This document shows, piece by piece, positions 18,893-26,646 of a stretch of 64,000 nt of DNA. Below the pieces are notes generated by a model. That model was not told the origin of the DNA. It was given only the letters and a program-made list of their open reading frames with translations, and ran no database searches. The number at the start of each line of letters is the position of its first letter. Position 1 is the first letter of the stretch. The translations under genes were made by a program, and so were the position numbers. The stretch comes from Streptomyces sp. NBC_00102. GTDB taxonomy: Bacteria > Actinomycetota > Actinomycetes > Streptomycetales > Streptomycetaceae. The stretch lies in the NCBI RefSeq assembly GCF_026343115.1, contig NZ_JAPEMC010000001.1, positions 6,249,846 through 6,313,845 of the forward strand, written 5' to 3'.

Positions 18893-19708
18893 TCATCCCG
18901 GCCGGTACTCCTGCTCCGGGCGCCCCGTCGTGCCGTAGCGCAGGTTCATCCGCAGGCGGCCCGCCGAGACGAGGGAGGCGAGATAGCGCTGGGCGGTGGC
19001 GCGCGAGACACCGATCAGCTCGCCCACCTGCGCCGCCGAGAGCGGCTCCGGGGAGGTGTGTACGGTGGCCAGCACCGCGTCGCCCGTCAGCGTCCGCGCG
19101 GTCGGCCGGCGCTCGGGGCGGCGTACGTACGGCTCTCGCAGAGCGCCGTACGCTCTCTCGACGGTCGACTGGTCCACGGAACCGGCGTCCATCAGCTGCC
19201 GGAACCGGGCGTAGCCCCGCAGCCGCTCCGTCAGCAGCTCGGGCGGAAACGGTTTGACGAGACAGGCCAGGGCGCCCGCCGACAGGGCGCGGCGCAGCAC
19301 CGGCCCTTCGGTGGCCGCACTGAGCACGAACGCGTCGCACTCCAGGCGGCGCAGCAGGTCGATGCCGGAACCGTCGGGCAGGTAGATGTCCACCAGCGCC
19401 AGGTCGACGGGGGTGCCGGCGGCCGTGGCGGCGGCGACGGCCGCCAGCGCCGCCGAGGCCGTGTGGGGGGTGCCCGCCACCGTGAAGCCGGGGACCTCCT
19501 CCACCAGCGAGGCGTGGATGCCGGCGACGCGGAAATCGTCGTCGACCACGAGGACGGAGAACGGCGGCCGGTCGGGCGCGGCGGGTGCCGGAACGGTCGT
19601 CGGGTCGGTCACTCGTTCGCTCATCGGACCGCTCATCGGACCGGTCATCGGACCGGTCGTCGGACCGGTCGTCGGACCGGTCGTCGGGTCGGGCATTCGC
19701 TCGGTCAT
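18893..19708 (-). CDS. CitB/DcuR-type response regulator with repeat-derived N-terminus
   Basis: 271 aa. Receiver domain from about residue 48 (FSVLVVDDDFRVAGIHASLV), phospho-acceptor Asp in LALVDIYLPDGSG and the conserved Lys in CLVKPFPPE; then a C-terminal HTH of the CitB type (AAQVGELIGVSRATAQRYLASLV). The start at 19708 overlaps the kinase stop as ATGA. The first about 30 residues (PTTGPTTGPMTGPMSG) are encoded by a 12-bp tandem repeat; an internal ATG at 19624 would give a shorter normal-length N-terminus. It pairs with the kinase upstream and probably regulates the divergent GntP permease. Confidence 0.92.
   Translation of the reverse strand: MTERMPDPTTGPTTGPTTGPMTGPMSGPMSERVTDPTTVPAPAAPDRPPFSVLVVDDDFRVAGIHASLVEEVPGFTVAGTPHTASAALAAVAAATAAGTPVDLALVDIYLPDGSGIDLLRRLECDAFVLSAATEGPVLRRALSAGALACLVKPFPPELLTERLRGYARFRQLMDAGSVDQSTVERAYGALREPYVRRPERRPTARTLTGDAVLATVHTSPEPLSAAQVGELIGVSRATAQRYLASLVSAGRLRMNLRYGTTGRPEQEYRPG
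19621..19692. repeat. Six tandem 12-bp units inside the response-regulator start region
   Basis: Six in-register 12-bp units of the form TCRTCGGACCGG (the last is TCGTCGGGTCGG) occupy 72 bp. As 12 is a multiple of 3, they keep frame on the minus strand and add Gly-Pro-(Thr/Met)-(Thr/Ser) tetrads to the protein. Copy number is likely to vary between strains. Confidence 0.9.
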
Positions 19709-21597
19709 CGGCTCGCTTCCATGACGTCGTGCAGCCGGGCCACGAACACCGCCCCGCCGGAGACCGCTCCGGCGCGGGCGAGGCCGCGACCTTCGTGGCT
19801 CTCGGAGCTCTCAGGGCTCTCATGGCTCTTGAGGCCTTCGTGGCTCTCGGGGCCTTCGGGGGATACGGGCGGTGCGCCGGGTTCCGCAAGGTAGACGTCG
19901 CCACCCCCGGTACGCGCGATCTCACGGGCCAGCGGGAGGCCGATGCCCCGGCCGCCGACGACCGCGTCGTGGTTCTTCGTGGAGACGCCCTCGCTGAACA
20001 CCTCCCGCGCCGGGTCGAGCGCGACCCCGTCGCCGGTGTCGGCGACGGTGATGACCAGGGTGGTGTCCTCCGTCATGAGCTCCACCTCCACGAGCGCCTC
20101 GGCGCGTTGCCCGTGCTGAGCGGCCTCGATCGCGTTGTCGACCAGGTTGCCGAAGACGGTGGTGACGTCGACGGGCGCGGCGAGGGTGCCCTCGACCCAG
20201 GTGGCGTCACCGATCACCAGGGTCACGCCCCTCTCGCGGGCCTGCGCGGCCTTCGCCGACAGGAAGGCGCGGAGGTACGAGTCGCGGACCAGGTCGAGGC
20301 CGGGCAGCGCCTCGCCCAGCGGTCCCGTCCCGAGGATCGTGTCGATGTACTCGGCGGTCTCGGCGAGATGCCCGCCGCGGGCCAGGGCGGAGACCACGTG
20401 CAGCCGGTTGGCGAACTCGTGGCGCTGCGCGCGCAGCGCCGAACTCATGGCCTGCACCGCGTCGAGCTGACGGGTGAGGGATTCGACGTCGGTGCGGTCC
20501 TTGACGGTCAGCAGGGTGCCGAGATCGCGGCCGTCGCGCCGCACCGCGCGGGACGAGATCACCAGCACCCGTTCGTCGACGGCCGCCATGAACGGCCCCG
20601 GCGCCGGGTCGCGGAGCGCTTCGGCAACCCGGGGCGTCAGCCCCAGCTCCGCGAGATCCCGGCCGGGGGCGGCCCCGGGCGCGAGCAGCCGGCGCGCCTC
20701 GTCGTTGACGACGGTGACCCGCCCGTCGGGGTCCACGGCCAGGACGCCCTCCCCGATGTCGTGCAGGACCGCCTCCTGCTCCTGCACCAGCGCGGCCAGC
20801 TCCTCGGGTTCCAGCCCGAGGGTCAGGCGCTTCCACCGGCCGGCCAGCAGCGCGGACGCGGCGACGCCCAGCACCAGCGCCACCACCAGCCAGCCGAGGC
20901 CACCGAGGAGTACGCGGACGAACTGGGCCCGTACGTCCGACGCGGCGAGACCCGCGTTCGCCTCGCCGACGATCTCGGTGTCCGAGCCGGGTGCGTACAC
21001 CGGAACCTTCGCGACGACCTCGTCGCCGAGGTGGGCGCGGTGCCGCGCCAGCACCTCGTGTCCGGCGAGCGCGCCCGAGGGGTCGGTGCTCACCTTCCTG
21101 CCCAGCTGCGAGAGTTCCGGGTGGGCCAGCCGGATGCCCTGGTCGTCCGTGACGACGACGAACAGCGATCCGGTCCTGATCCGTGCCTCCTCGGCCACGG
21201 TCTGCGCCGCGCCCCGGGCGAGAGTCGCCCGCGGGGTGTGGGCCGCGCCGCCTCCCGGGCGGTCGTCGGCCGCGGAGAACTCGGCCGCCGCCCTCCGCAC
21301 CGAGGGTTCGGAGGCGACCGTCCGGGCCACCGCGAGCGCACGCGACTGGTACTCCCGGTCGAGCCGGTGCTCGTTGGAGTAGGCGAAGGCGGCGAATGCC
21401 GCGGCGAGGGTGACCGCGACCACCGCGCACTGCAGGAGAAGCACGTGGGTCCGCAGCCGCATCCCGCCGAACCACCGCGTGAACCGATGCCGTCCGGACC
21501 GCCCCGGCCGCGGGCCGGCCGTGCGCCGGTACGACCGCCCCCGGGGCGGGCGCTCTGCCGGAGACGGCCCCCGGCCCGGCGGTTCCACGATTTCCAT
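19705..21597 (-). CDS. CitA/DcuS-type sensor histidine kinase
   Basis: 630 aa from the ATG at 21597 (GTG at 21630 also possible). After a basic N-terminus come a membrane helix (LLLQCAVVAVTLAAAFAAFAY), an extracytoplasmic sensor of about 150 residues with FVVVTDDQGIRLAHPE (CitA-type ligand fold), a second helix (VLLGGLGWLVVALVLGVAAS), a PAS segment (IGEGVLAVDPDGRVTVVND), the phospho-His helix RAQRHEFANRLHV, and a HATPase with NLVDNAIEAA and GGRGIGLPLA. Such kinases sense di- and tricarboxylates or related acids. Between the last strands a Ser-His-Glu-rich insert (ESHEGLKSHESPESSESHEG) breaks the usual compact C-terminus. Confidence 0.92.
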   Translation of the reverse strand: MEIVEPPGRGPSPAERPPRGRSYRRTAGPRPGRSGRHRFTRWFGGMRLRTHVLLLQCAVVAVTLAAAFAAFAYSNEHRLDREYQSRALAVARTVASEPSVRRAAAEFSAADDRPGGGAAHTPRATLARGAAQTVAEEARIRTGSLFVVVTDDQGIRLAHPELSQLGRKVSTDPSGALAGHEVLARHRAHLGDEVVAKVPVYAPGSDTEIVGEANAGLAASDVRAQFVRVLLGGLGWLVVALVLGVAASALLAGRWKRLTLGLEPEELAALVQEQEAVLHDIGEGVLAVDPDGRVTVVNDEARRLLAPGAAPGRDLAELGLTPRVAEALRDPAPGPFMAAVDERVLVISSRAVRRDGRDLGTLLTVKDRTDVESLTRQLDAVQAMSSALRAQRHEFANRLHVVSALARGGHLAETAEYIDTILGTGPLGEALPGLDLVRDSYLRAFLSAKAAQARERGVTLVIGDATWVEGTLAAPVDVTTVFGNLVDNAIEAAQHGQRAEALVEVELMTEDTTLVITVADTGDGVALDPAREVFSEGVSTKNHDAVVGGRGIGLPLAREIARTGGGDVYLAEPGAPPVSPEGPESHEGLKSHESPESSESHEGRGLARAGAVSGGAVFVARLHDVMEASR

Positions 21598-21751
21598 CCG
21601 CCGACGGTAACCCCCGAAAGCCCCGTGCACAGAATGCGCAGAACGCGCGGATCAGGGGTTTCACGGGTTACGCGCAGAATCTGGAGCGGTGCGGTACCCG
21701 GTCGATACGTTCCCGCGGGGACAAGTCGAGCCGCAGACCAGGAGTTCATCC

Positions 21752-21829
21752 ATGACGTCAATGACGACGACACGCACCGCATCACGCCCGCGCACGGGCA
21801 CCCACGGCCGGTCGGGAGGCCGACTGTGA
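21752..21829 (+). CDS. 25-codon upstream ORF overlapping the gntP start
   Basis: ATG at 21752 has AGGAG about 8 nt upstream, better than many genes here. The frame encodes MTSMTTTRTASRPRTGTHGR followed by five residues and stops at TGA 21827-21829, overlapping the GTG start of the permease as GTGA. It is basic and Thr/Arg-rich with no recognised family. Its placement suggests a leader peptide that couples ribosomes to the permease start; it may have no function as a protein. Confidence 0.5.
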   Translation: MTSMTTTRTASRPRTGTHGRSGGRL

Positions 21830-23229
21830 CGGGCCACACGTGGACGCTGCTGATCATCCTGGCCGCGGCGATAGCCGTGCTGATCACGCTGATCAACTCG
21901 CGGCTCCGGTTCCACCCCTTCGTCGCCCTGATGACCGTCTCGGTCGGCGTCGCCCTCGCGGCCGGACAGCCGGTCGAAAAGATCGCCGAGTCCCTGGAGG
22001 ACGGCGCGGGCGGCATCCTCGGCGACGTCGGCGTCACCCTCGCCTTCGGCGCGATGCTGGGACGACTGCTGTCGGCCTCGGGCGCCACGGACCGGATCGC
22101 CCGGATGATCGTCGACCGCGCGAGCGCCCGCTCACTGCCCTGGTACGTGACGGCGGCGGCCTTCGTCATCGGCATCCCGATGTTCTTCGAGATCGGCCTG
22201 ATCGTCCTGCTCCCGCTGATCTTCAGCGTGGCCCAGCGCCTCGAACGCACCCGGAAGATCAAGGGATCTCCCTACGTCTACCTGGCGGCGCCCGTGATCG
22301 GCGCGCTGTCCACCCTGCACGGCATGGTGGCCCCGCACCCCGGCCCGCTGGTCGCGGTGGAGGGCCTGCACGCGAACCTCGGCATGAGCATCGCCGTGGG
22401 CCTGATCTGCGCGATACCCACGATCATCGTCGCCGGCCCCGTGTACGGCCGGTGGATAGCCCCGCGTCTCGACGCGCGCCCCGACCCCGAGCTGATCGCC
22501 AAGTTCACCGGCAGCGGCCCCGCCGCGGACGACACCCCGCAGGAGTCGGGGACCCGGACGAAGGAGGTCCGCACCGGATGGGCCCTCGCCGCCGTGCTCG
22601 TACCGGTCGCCCTGATGCTGCTGCGCACCCTCGCGGAGCTCGTGTACGACGAGTCCAGCCAGGTGCGCCACGTGTTCGCCTTCCTGGGCGAACCGGTGAT
22701 CGCCATGCTCGCCGGCTTCCTCTTCGCGCTGTTCGCCCTCGGGTACCGCAGCGGCCTCTCCACCGACTCCATCCGCGCCGCGCTCACCGACAGCCTGAAG
22801 GCCGTCGCCGGAATCCTGCTGATCATCGCGGGCGGCGGGGCGTTCAACCAGGTGCTCAAAGACTCCGGGATCGGCCAGGCCGTCGAGTCCGCCGCCTCCG
22901 GCATGCACATCAACGTGATCGTGCTGGGCTGGCTGATGGCCCTGCTGCTCTCCTTCTCCACCGGTTCCGCCACGGTGGGCATCGTCGCCGCGACGGGCAT
23001 CCTCGCGCCACTCGCGCAGGACGGCGGCAGCCTGCACACCTCACTCCTCGTGGTGGCCGTCGGCGCGGGATCGATCGGCCTCAACTACGTCAACCACGCG
23101 GGCTTCTGGCTGGTGAAGGAGTCCTTCGGGATGACTCTCGGCCAGGCCACGAAGTCGCACACCGCCATCCAGACCATCGTGAGCGTCTGCGGACTGCTGA
23201 TGGCACTGCTGCTGTCGGTCTTCGCCTGA
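21826..23229 (+). CDS. GntP-family gluconate/organic-acid permease
   Basis: 467 aa with about 12-14 hydrophobic segments. GntP features are clear: LRFHPFVALMTVSVGVALAAG, GGILGDVGVTLAFGAMLGRL, GIPMFFEIGLIVLLPLIF, the substrate region APHPGPLVAVEGL, and near the end VGAGSIGLNYVNHAGFWLVKE. These symporters import gluconate or related hydroxy acids through the inner membrane. The GTG has GGGAGG 6 nt upstream and overlaps the stop of the 25-codon ORF. The divergent CitAB-like pair is the likely regulator. Confidence 0.93.
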   Translation: MTGHTWTLLIILAAAIAVLITLINSRLRFHPFVALMTVSVGVALAAGQPVEKIAESLEDGAGGILGDVGVTLAFGAMLGRLLSASGATDRIARMIVDRASARSLPWYVTAAAFVIGIPMFFEIGLIVLLPLIFSVAQRLERTRKIKGSPYVYLAAPVIGALSTLHGMVAPHPGPLVAVEGLHANLGMSIAVGLICAIPTIIVAGPVYGRWIAPRLDARPDPELIAKFTGSGPAADDTPQESGTRTKEVRTGWALAAVLVPVALMLLRTLAELVYDESSQVRHVFAFLGEPVIAMLAGFLFALFALGYRSGLSTDSIRAALTDSLKAVAGILLIIAGGGAFNQVLKDSGIGQAVESAASGMHINVIVLGWLMALLLSFSTGSATVGIVAATGILAPLAQDGGSLHTSLLVVAVGAGSIGLNYVNHAGFWLVKESFGMTLGQATKSHTAIQTIVSVCGLLMALLLSVFA

Positions 23230-23244
23230 TCCCCTCAGGTCCTT

Positions 23245-23262
23245 CAGGGGCGCACGCCCCTG
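23245..23262. terminator. Hairpin between gntP and the LacI gene
   Basis: CAGGGGCG-CA-CGCCCCTG, a perfect 8-bp stem 16 bp after the gntP stop, between convergent genes. There is no clear U-tract, as is common in Streptomyces. Confidence 0.55.
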
Positions 23263-23351
23263 CCCGCTCCCTCCGGCCGGTCCGCGGTCGCACCCCCACC
23301 GGTGCCGCGCGACCGGCCGAGGCGTGTCCGTCGTGATCCGGGCCGCAGGCG

Positions 23352-24446
23352 CTACGCGGGCGGGGGAGCGGTGCTGTCCCGTACCACCAGGCGCGTCGGC
23401 ACGAGAGTCGTTCCGTGCTCGGGTCCGCTCCGCCGCATCTGGTGCAGGACGCCCGCGACGCAGCGACGGCCCACCTCGCCGAAGTCCTGATGGACGGTGG
23501 TCAGCGGGGGCAGGAAGGAACCGGCCTCGGAGATGTCGTCGAAACCGACGACGGAGACGTCCTGGGGCACTCTGCGGCCCCGCTCGGAGAGCGCGCGCAG
23601 CAGGCCGAGAGCCATCTGGTCGTTGGCGGCGAACACGGCGGTGCAGTCGGCCTGTTCGGCGATACGCAGGCCGGCCCGGTAGCCGGACTCCGCCGACCAG
23701 TCTCCCCGTACGAGAGGCGGTGCCACTCTTCCCCGGACCTCCAGGGCCTCACGCCAGGCGTCCGCCCGGCGCTGTGCCGCGTAGGAGTCCTCCGGGCCCG
23801 CGAGGTGCCAGACGGTGCGATGGCCCAGACCCAGGAGGTGGTCGACGGCATCGCGGGTGCCGCCCGCCTGGTCGGTGTCGACCACGGCGTAACGGTCCCC
23901 GGCGTCGGAGTCGGCGACGACGACCTTCACGTGCGGCGGCAGTGAGAGGCGCGCCTCGTCGAGGAGGCGGACCTCCATGATGACGATGGCCGCGTCGATG
24001 GCGAGTTCGCCCAGACGCGAGAAGGCGCCCCGGACCTCGTCCTGCGTGGGGACGGCGACCGGCAGCAGGGTGACCGCGTACCCCTCCTGCGCGGCCGAGG
24101 TCGCGATGGCCTCCAGGGTGCGCACATTGCCGGTGGTGGAGAGCGTGAAGGTGATGACGCCGATGGTGCGGAACTCGCCGCGCTTGAGGGCGCGGGCCGC
24201 GCTGTTGGGGCGGTAACCCAGGTCCTTCATCGCGGCGAGGACCTCCCGGCGGGTCTCCTCGTTCACGCCCGGGAAGCCGTTGGAGACGCGGGAGACCGTC
24301 TGGGAGGACACCCCCGCGACACGGGCCACGTCCGCCATCGAGACGGTTCTGCGGCGCTTCGGACTCCCGGCTCCAGGGGTCGCCCCGGTCGGGAACGCAC
24401 CTGTGTCCGGGGAGCGTTCGCCTGCTTCGTCCACCGTCTCCCCCAT
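23352..24446 (-). CDS. LacI-family repressor of the beta-galactoside operon
   Basis: 364 aa. After about 32 variable residues comes the LacI HTH with hinge: TVSMADVARVAGVSSQTVSR, then GYRPNSAARALKRG. The effector-binding domain follows (IGVITFTLSTTGNVR, VFAANDQMALGLLRAL, VSVVGFDDISEAGSF, LTTVHQDFGEVGRR). It is divergent from the ABC/GH42 operon with a perfect operator between them, so it probably represses that operon and is released by galactose, a beta-galactoside or a derivative. Confidence 0.94.
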   Translation of the reverse strand: MGETVDEAGERSPDTGAFPTGATPGAGSPKRRRTVSMADVARVAGVSSQTVSRVSNGFPGVNEETRREVLAAMKDLGYRPNSAARALKRGEFRTIGVITFTLSTTGNVRTLEAIATSAAQEGYAVTLLPVAVPTQDEVRGAFSRLGELAIDAAIVIMEVRLLDEARLSLPPHVKVVVADSDAGDRYAVVDTDQAGGTRDAVDHLLGLGHRTVWHLAGPEDSYAAQRRADAWREALEVRGRVAPPLVRGDWSAESGYRAGLRIAEQADCTAVFAANDQMALGLLRALSERGRRVPQDVSVVGFDDISEAGSFLPPLTTVHQDFGEVGRRCVAGVLHQMRRSGPEHGTTLVPTRLVVRDSTAPPPA

Positions 24447-24514
24447 CGTTCATCGCCTTTCGTGTACGGCTCTTGACCGCCCGTCTGGGGGCAGTGTAGA
24501 CATGCCGCCACCAG

Positions 24515-24530
24515 ATGTTTACGTAAACAT
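24515..24530. promoter_or_regulatory. Perfect 16-bp palindrome, LacI-family operator
   Basis: ATGTTTACGTAAACAT. The central CG with AT-rich arms is the standard LacI/GalR-type operator layout. It is strikingly AT-rich in this genome and lies 68 bp before the regulator start and 98 bp before the permease start, so it can control both directions. Confidence 0.85.
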
Positions 24531-24560
24531 AATGCCAGGCGGGCAGTTGGGGCGAGCCCG

Positions 24561-24608
24561 TTCACCGGACCGGAACGCGCACGTGAACGGCCTGTCCGGT
24601 CCGGTGAA
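24561..24608 (+). repeat. 13-bp perfect inverted repeat in the operon leader
   Basis: TTCACCGGACCGG at 24561-24573 pairs exactly with CCGGTCCGGTGAA at 24596-24608, leaving a 22-nt loop. An alternative smaller pair, CCGTTCAC (24558-24565) with GTGAACGG (24583-24590), would use part of the same arm, so two mutually exclusive folds are possible. It sits directly before the ribosome site of the first permease gene. Confidence 0.7.
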
Positions 24609-24628
24609 GCACGAGCGAGGGGCGCGAG

Positions 24629-25555
24629 ATGACGACGCTGCAACCGCCGGCGGCCACAGGGGTCCGCCCGGCCGGTCCTCCGACGACACGGCCCCGCCGT
24701 TCATGGACGGGGTGGGGGTTCATCGGCCCCTTCGTGCTCGTCTTCGCCCTGGTCTTCCTGGTGCCGCTCGGGTACTCGATCTACCTGAGCCTGTTCCGTA
24801 CCCAGTTGATCGGCGGCACCACGTTCGTCGGCTTCGACAACTACCAGCAGGCGTTCCAGGACTCACAGTTCTGGGAGGGTGTCGGCCGGGTCGGACTCTT
24901 CCTGGTGATCCAGGTGCCGATCATGCTCGGCATCGCGCTCTTCGTCGCGCTCGCCATCGACAGCGGACGCCTCTACGGCAAGGAGTTCTTCCGGATCTCC
25001 GTCTTCCTGCCCTACGCGGTGCCCGCCGTCGTCGCCACCCTCATGTGGGGCTTCCTGTACGGCCCCCGGTTCGGCCTGGTCGGTGACATCAACGACGCGT
25101 TCGGCACGCACCTGCCCGACCCGCTCTCCTCCGGGCTGGTCCTCGCCTCGATCGGCAACATCGTCACCTGGGAGTTCGTCGGCTACAACATGCTGATCTT
25201 CTACTCGGCCCTGCGCGTGATCCCGAACTCCCTCTACGAGGCCGCCGAGATCGACGGGGCCGGCCAGTGGCGGGTCGTGTCGGCGATCAAACTCCCGGCG
25301 ATCCGGGGCGCCCTGGTCATCGCGGCGATCTTCTCGGTCATCGGCAGCTTCCAGCTCTTCAACGAGCCGGCCATCCTGCAGAAGCTGGCGCCGAACGCCA
25401 TCACCACCGACTACACCCCCAACTACTACACGTATTCGCTGTCCTTCTCCGGCCAGCAGCACAACTACTCGGCGACGGTCGCCATCGTCATGGGCGTGAT
25501 CACCATGATCGTCGCCTACGCCGTCCAACTGCGCGGCATGCGCAAGGAAGCGTGA
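24629..25555 (+). CDS. CUT1 sugar ABC transporter permease (MalF type)
   Basis: 308 aa, six predicted helices. The EAA loop is visible as YEAAEIDGAGQWRVVSAIKLP. The first helix is FVLVFALVFLVPLGYSIYLS. It forms a heterodimer with the following permease. The start has GAGGGG 8 nt upstream. The TGA overlaps possible starts of the next gene, so the genes are co-transcribed. No ATPase gene is present; CUT1 systems in Streptomyces usually share the MsiK ATPase encoded elsewhere. Confidence 0.94.
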   Translation: MTTLQPPAATGVRPAGPPTTRPRRSWTGWGFIGPFVLVFALVFLVPLGYSIYLSLFRTQLIGGTTFVGFDNYQQAFQDSQFWEGVGRVGLFLVIQVPIMLGIALFVALAIDSGRLYGKEFFRISVFLPYAVPAVVATLMWGFLYGPRFGLVGDINDAFGTHLPDPLSSGLVLASIGNIVTWEFVGYNMLIFYSALRVIPNSLYEAAEIDGAGQWRVVSAIKLPAIRGALVIAAIFSVIGSFQLFNEPAILQKLAPNAITTDYTPNYYTYSLSFSGQQHNYSATVAIVMGVITMIVAYAVQLRGMRKEA

Positions 25556-25557
25556 GC

Positions 25558-26505
25558 GTGATGACGACGAACAGTGCGACCGAGACCGCACCTCCCGCCG
25601 CGAGGCCCAGGAGCACCGCCACACCCCGGCTGCGCGCACAGCGCCGCGCGTACACCCCGGGCCGCCCCCGGCGCAGCGTGCTGCTGACCGTGGTCACCGG
25701 CGTGGTCCTCGTCTACAGCCTGCTCCCGCTGGTCTGGCTGGTGCTCAGCGCCACCAAGTCCCAGACGGGGCTGGCCCATTCGTTCGGCCTCTGGTTCGAC
25801 GGCGACTTCGCCCTGTGGGACAACCTCAGCCAGACCTTCACCTACCAGGACGGCGTCTTCGGCCGCTGGTTCCTCAACACCCTCCTCTACGTCGTCGTCG
25901 GCGCGGGCGGCGCCACCTTCCTCGCCGTGCTCGGCGGTTACGCGCTCGCCAAGTTCCGGTTCCCCGGCAAGCGCGCCGTGTTCGCGGTCGTCATCGGCGC
26001 GGTCGCCGTACCCACCACCGCACTCGCCGTCCCGACCTTCCTGCTGTTCAGCAAGATCGGCCTGACGGACACCCCCTGGGCGGTGATCATCCCCTCGCTG
26101 ATCTCACCCTTCGGGCTCTACCTGATGTGGGTCTTCGCCGGCGAGGCCGTCCCCGCCGAGCTGATGGAGGCCGCCCGCATCGACGGAGCCGGCGAGCTGC
26201 GCACCTTCTTCCAGGTCGCGCTGCCGCTGCTCGCCCCGGGCACCGTCACCGTGCTGCTGTTCACCACGGTCGCCACCTGGAACAACTACTTCCTGCCGCT
26301 GATCATGCTCAAGGATCCCGACTGGTACCCGCTCACCCTCGGCCTGGACGCCTGGAACAAACAGGCGGCCACGGCCGGCGGCGAAGCCGTCTTCAACCTG
26401 GTCGTCACCGGCTCGCTGCTCACCATCGTGCCGCTGATCGCCGCCTTCCTGCTCCTGCAGAAGTACTGGCAGTCCGGCCTCGCCGCCGGAAGCGTCAAGG
26501 AATAG
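25558..26505 (+). CDS. CUT1 sugar ABC transporter permease (MalG type)
   Basis: 315 aa from the GTG at 25558; GTG 25552 and ATG 25561 are close in-frame alternatives, and AAGGAAG at 25544-25550 best fits 25558 or 25561. A basic 40-residue N-terminus precedes six helices. The EAA loop is LMEAARIDGAGELRTFFQVALP. It pairs with the upstream permease. Length and motif are typical of MalG-like partners. Confidence 0.93.
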   Translation: MMTTNSATETAPPAARPRSTATPRLRAQRRAYTPGRPRRSVLLTVVTGVVLVYSLLPLVWLVLSATKSQTGLAHSFGLWFDGDFALWDNLSQTFTYQDGVFGRWFLNTLLYVVVGAGGATFLAVLGGYALAKFRFPGKRAVFAVVIGAVAVPTTALAVPTFLLFSKIGLTDTPWAVIIPSLISPFGLYLMWVFAGEAVPAELMEAARIDGAGELRTFFQVALPLLAPGTVTVLLFTTVATWNNYFLPLIMLKDPDWYPLTLGLDAWNKQAATAGGEAVFNLVVTGSLLTIVPLIAAFLLLQKYWQSGLAAGSVKE

Positions 26506-26646
26506 CGCGGCCCGCCGCGCGAGCGCGTGGGCCCGGGCGGTCCCGTTCGGGCCCGTCGTCCGCGCCTGTCGGGTGATCGCCGCCCACCTCGCCCTCTCTG
26601 TCCGCACGTCATGTCGATCGACCCACGAGGAAGTGGAAATACCGCC

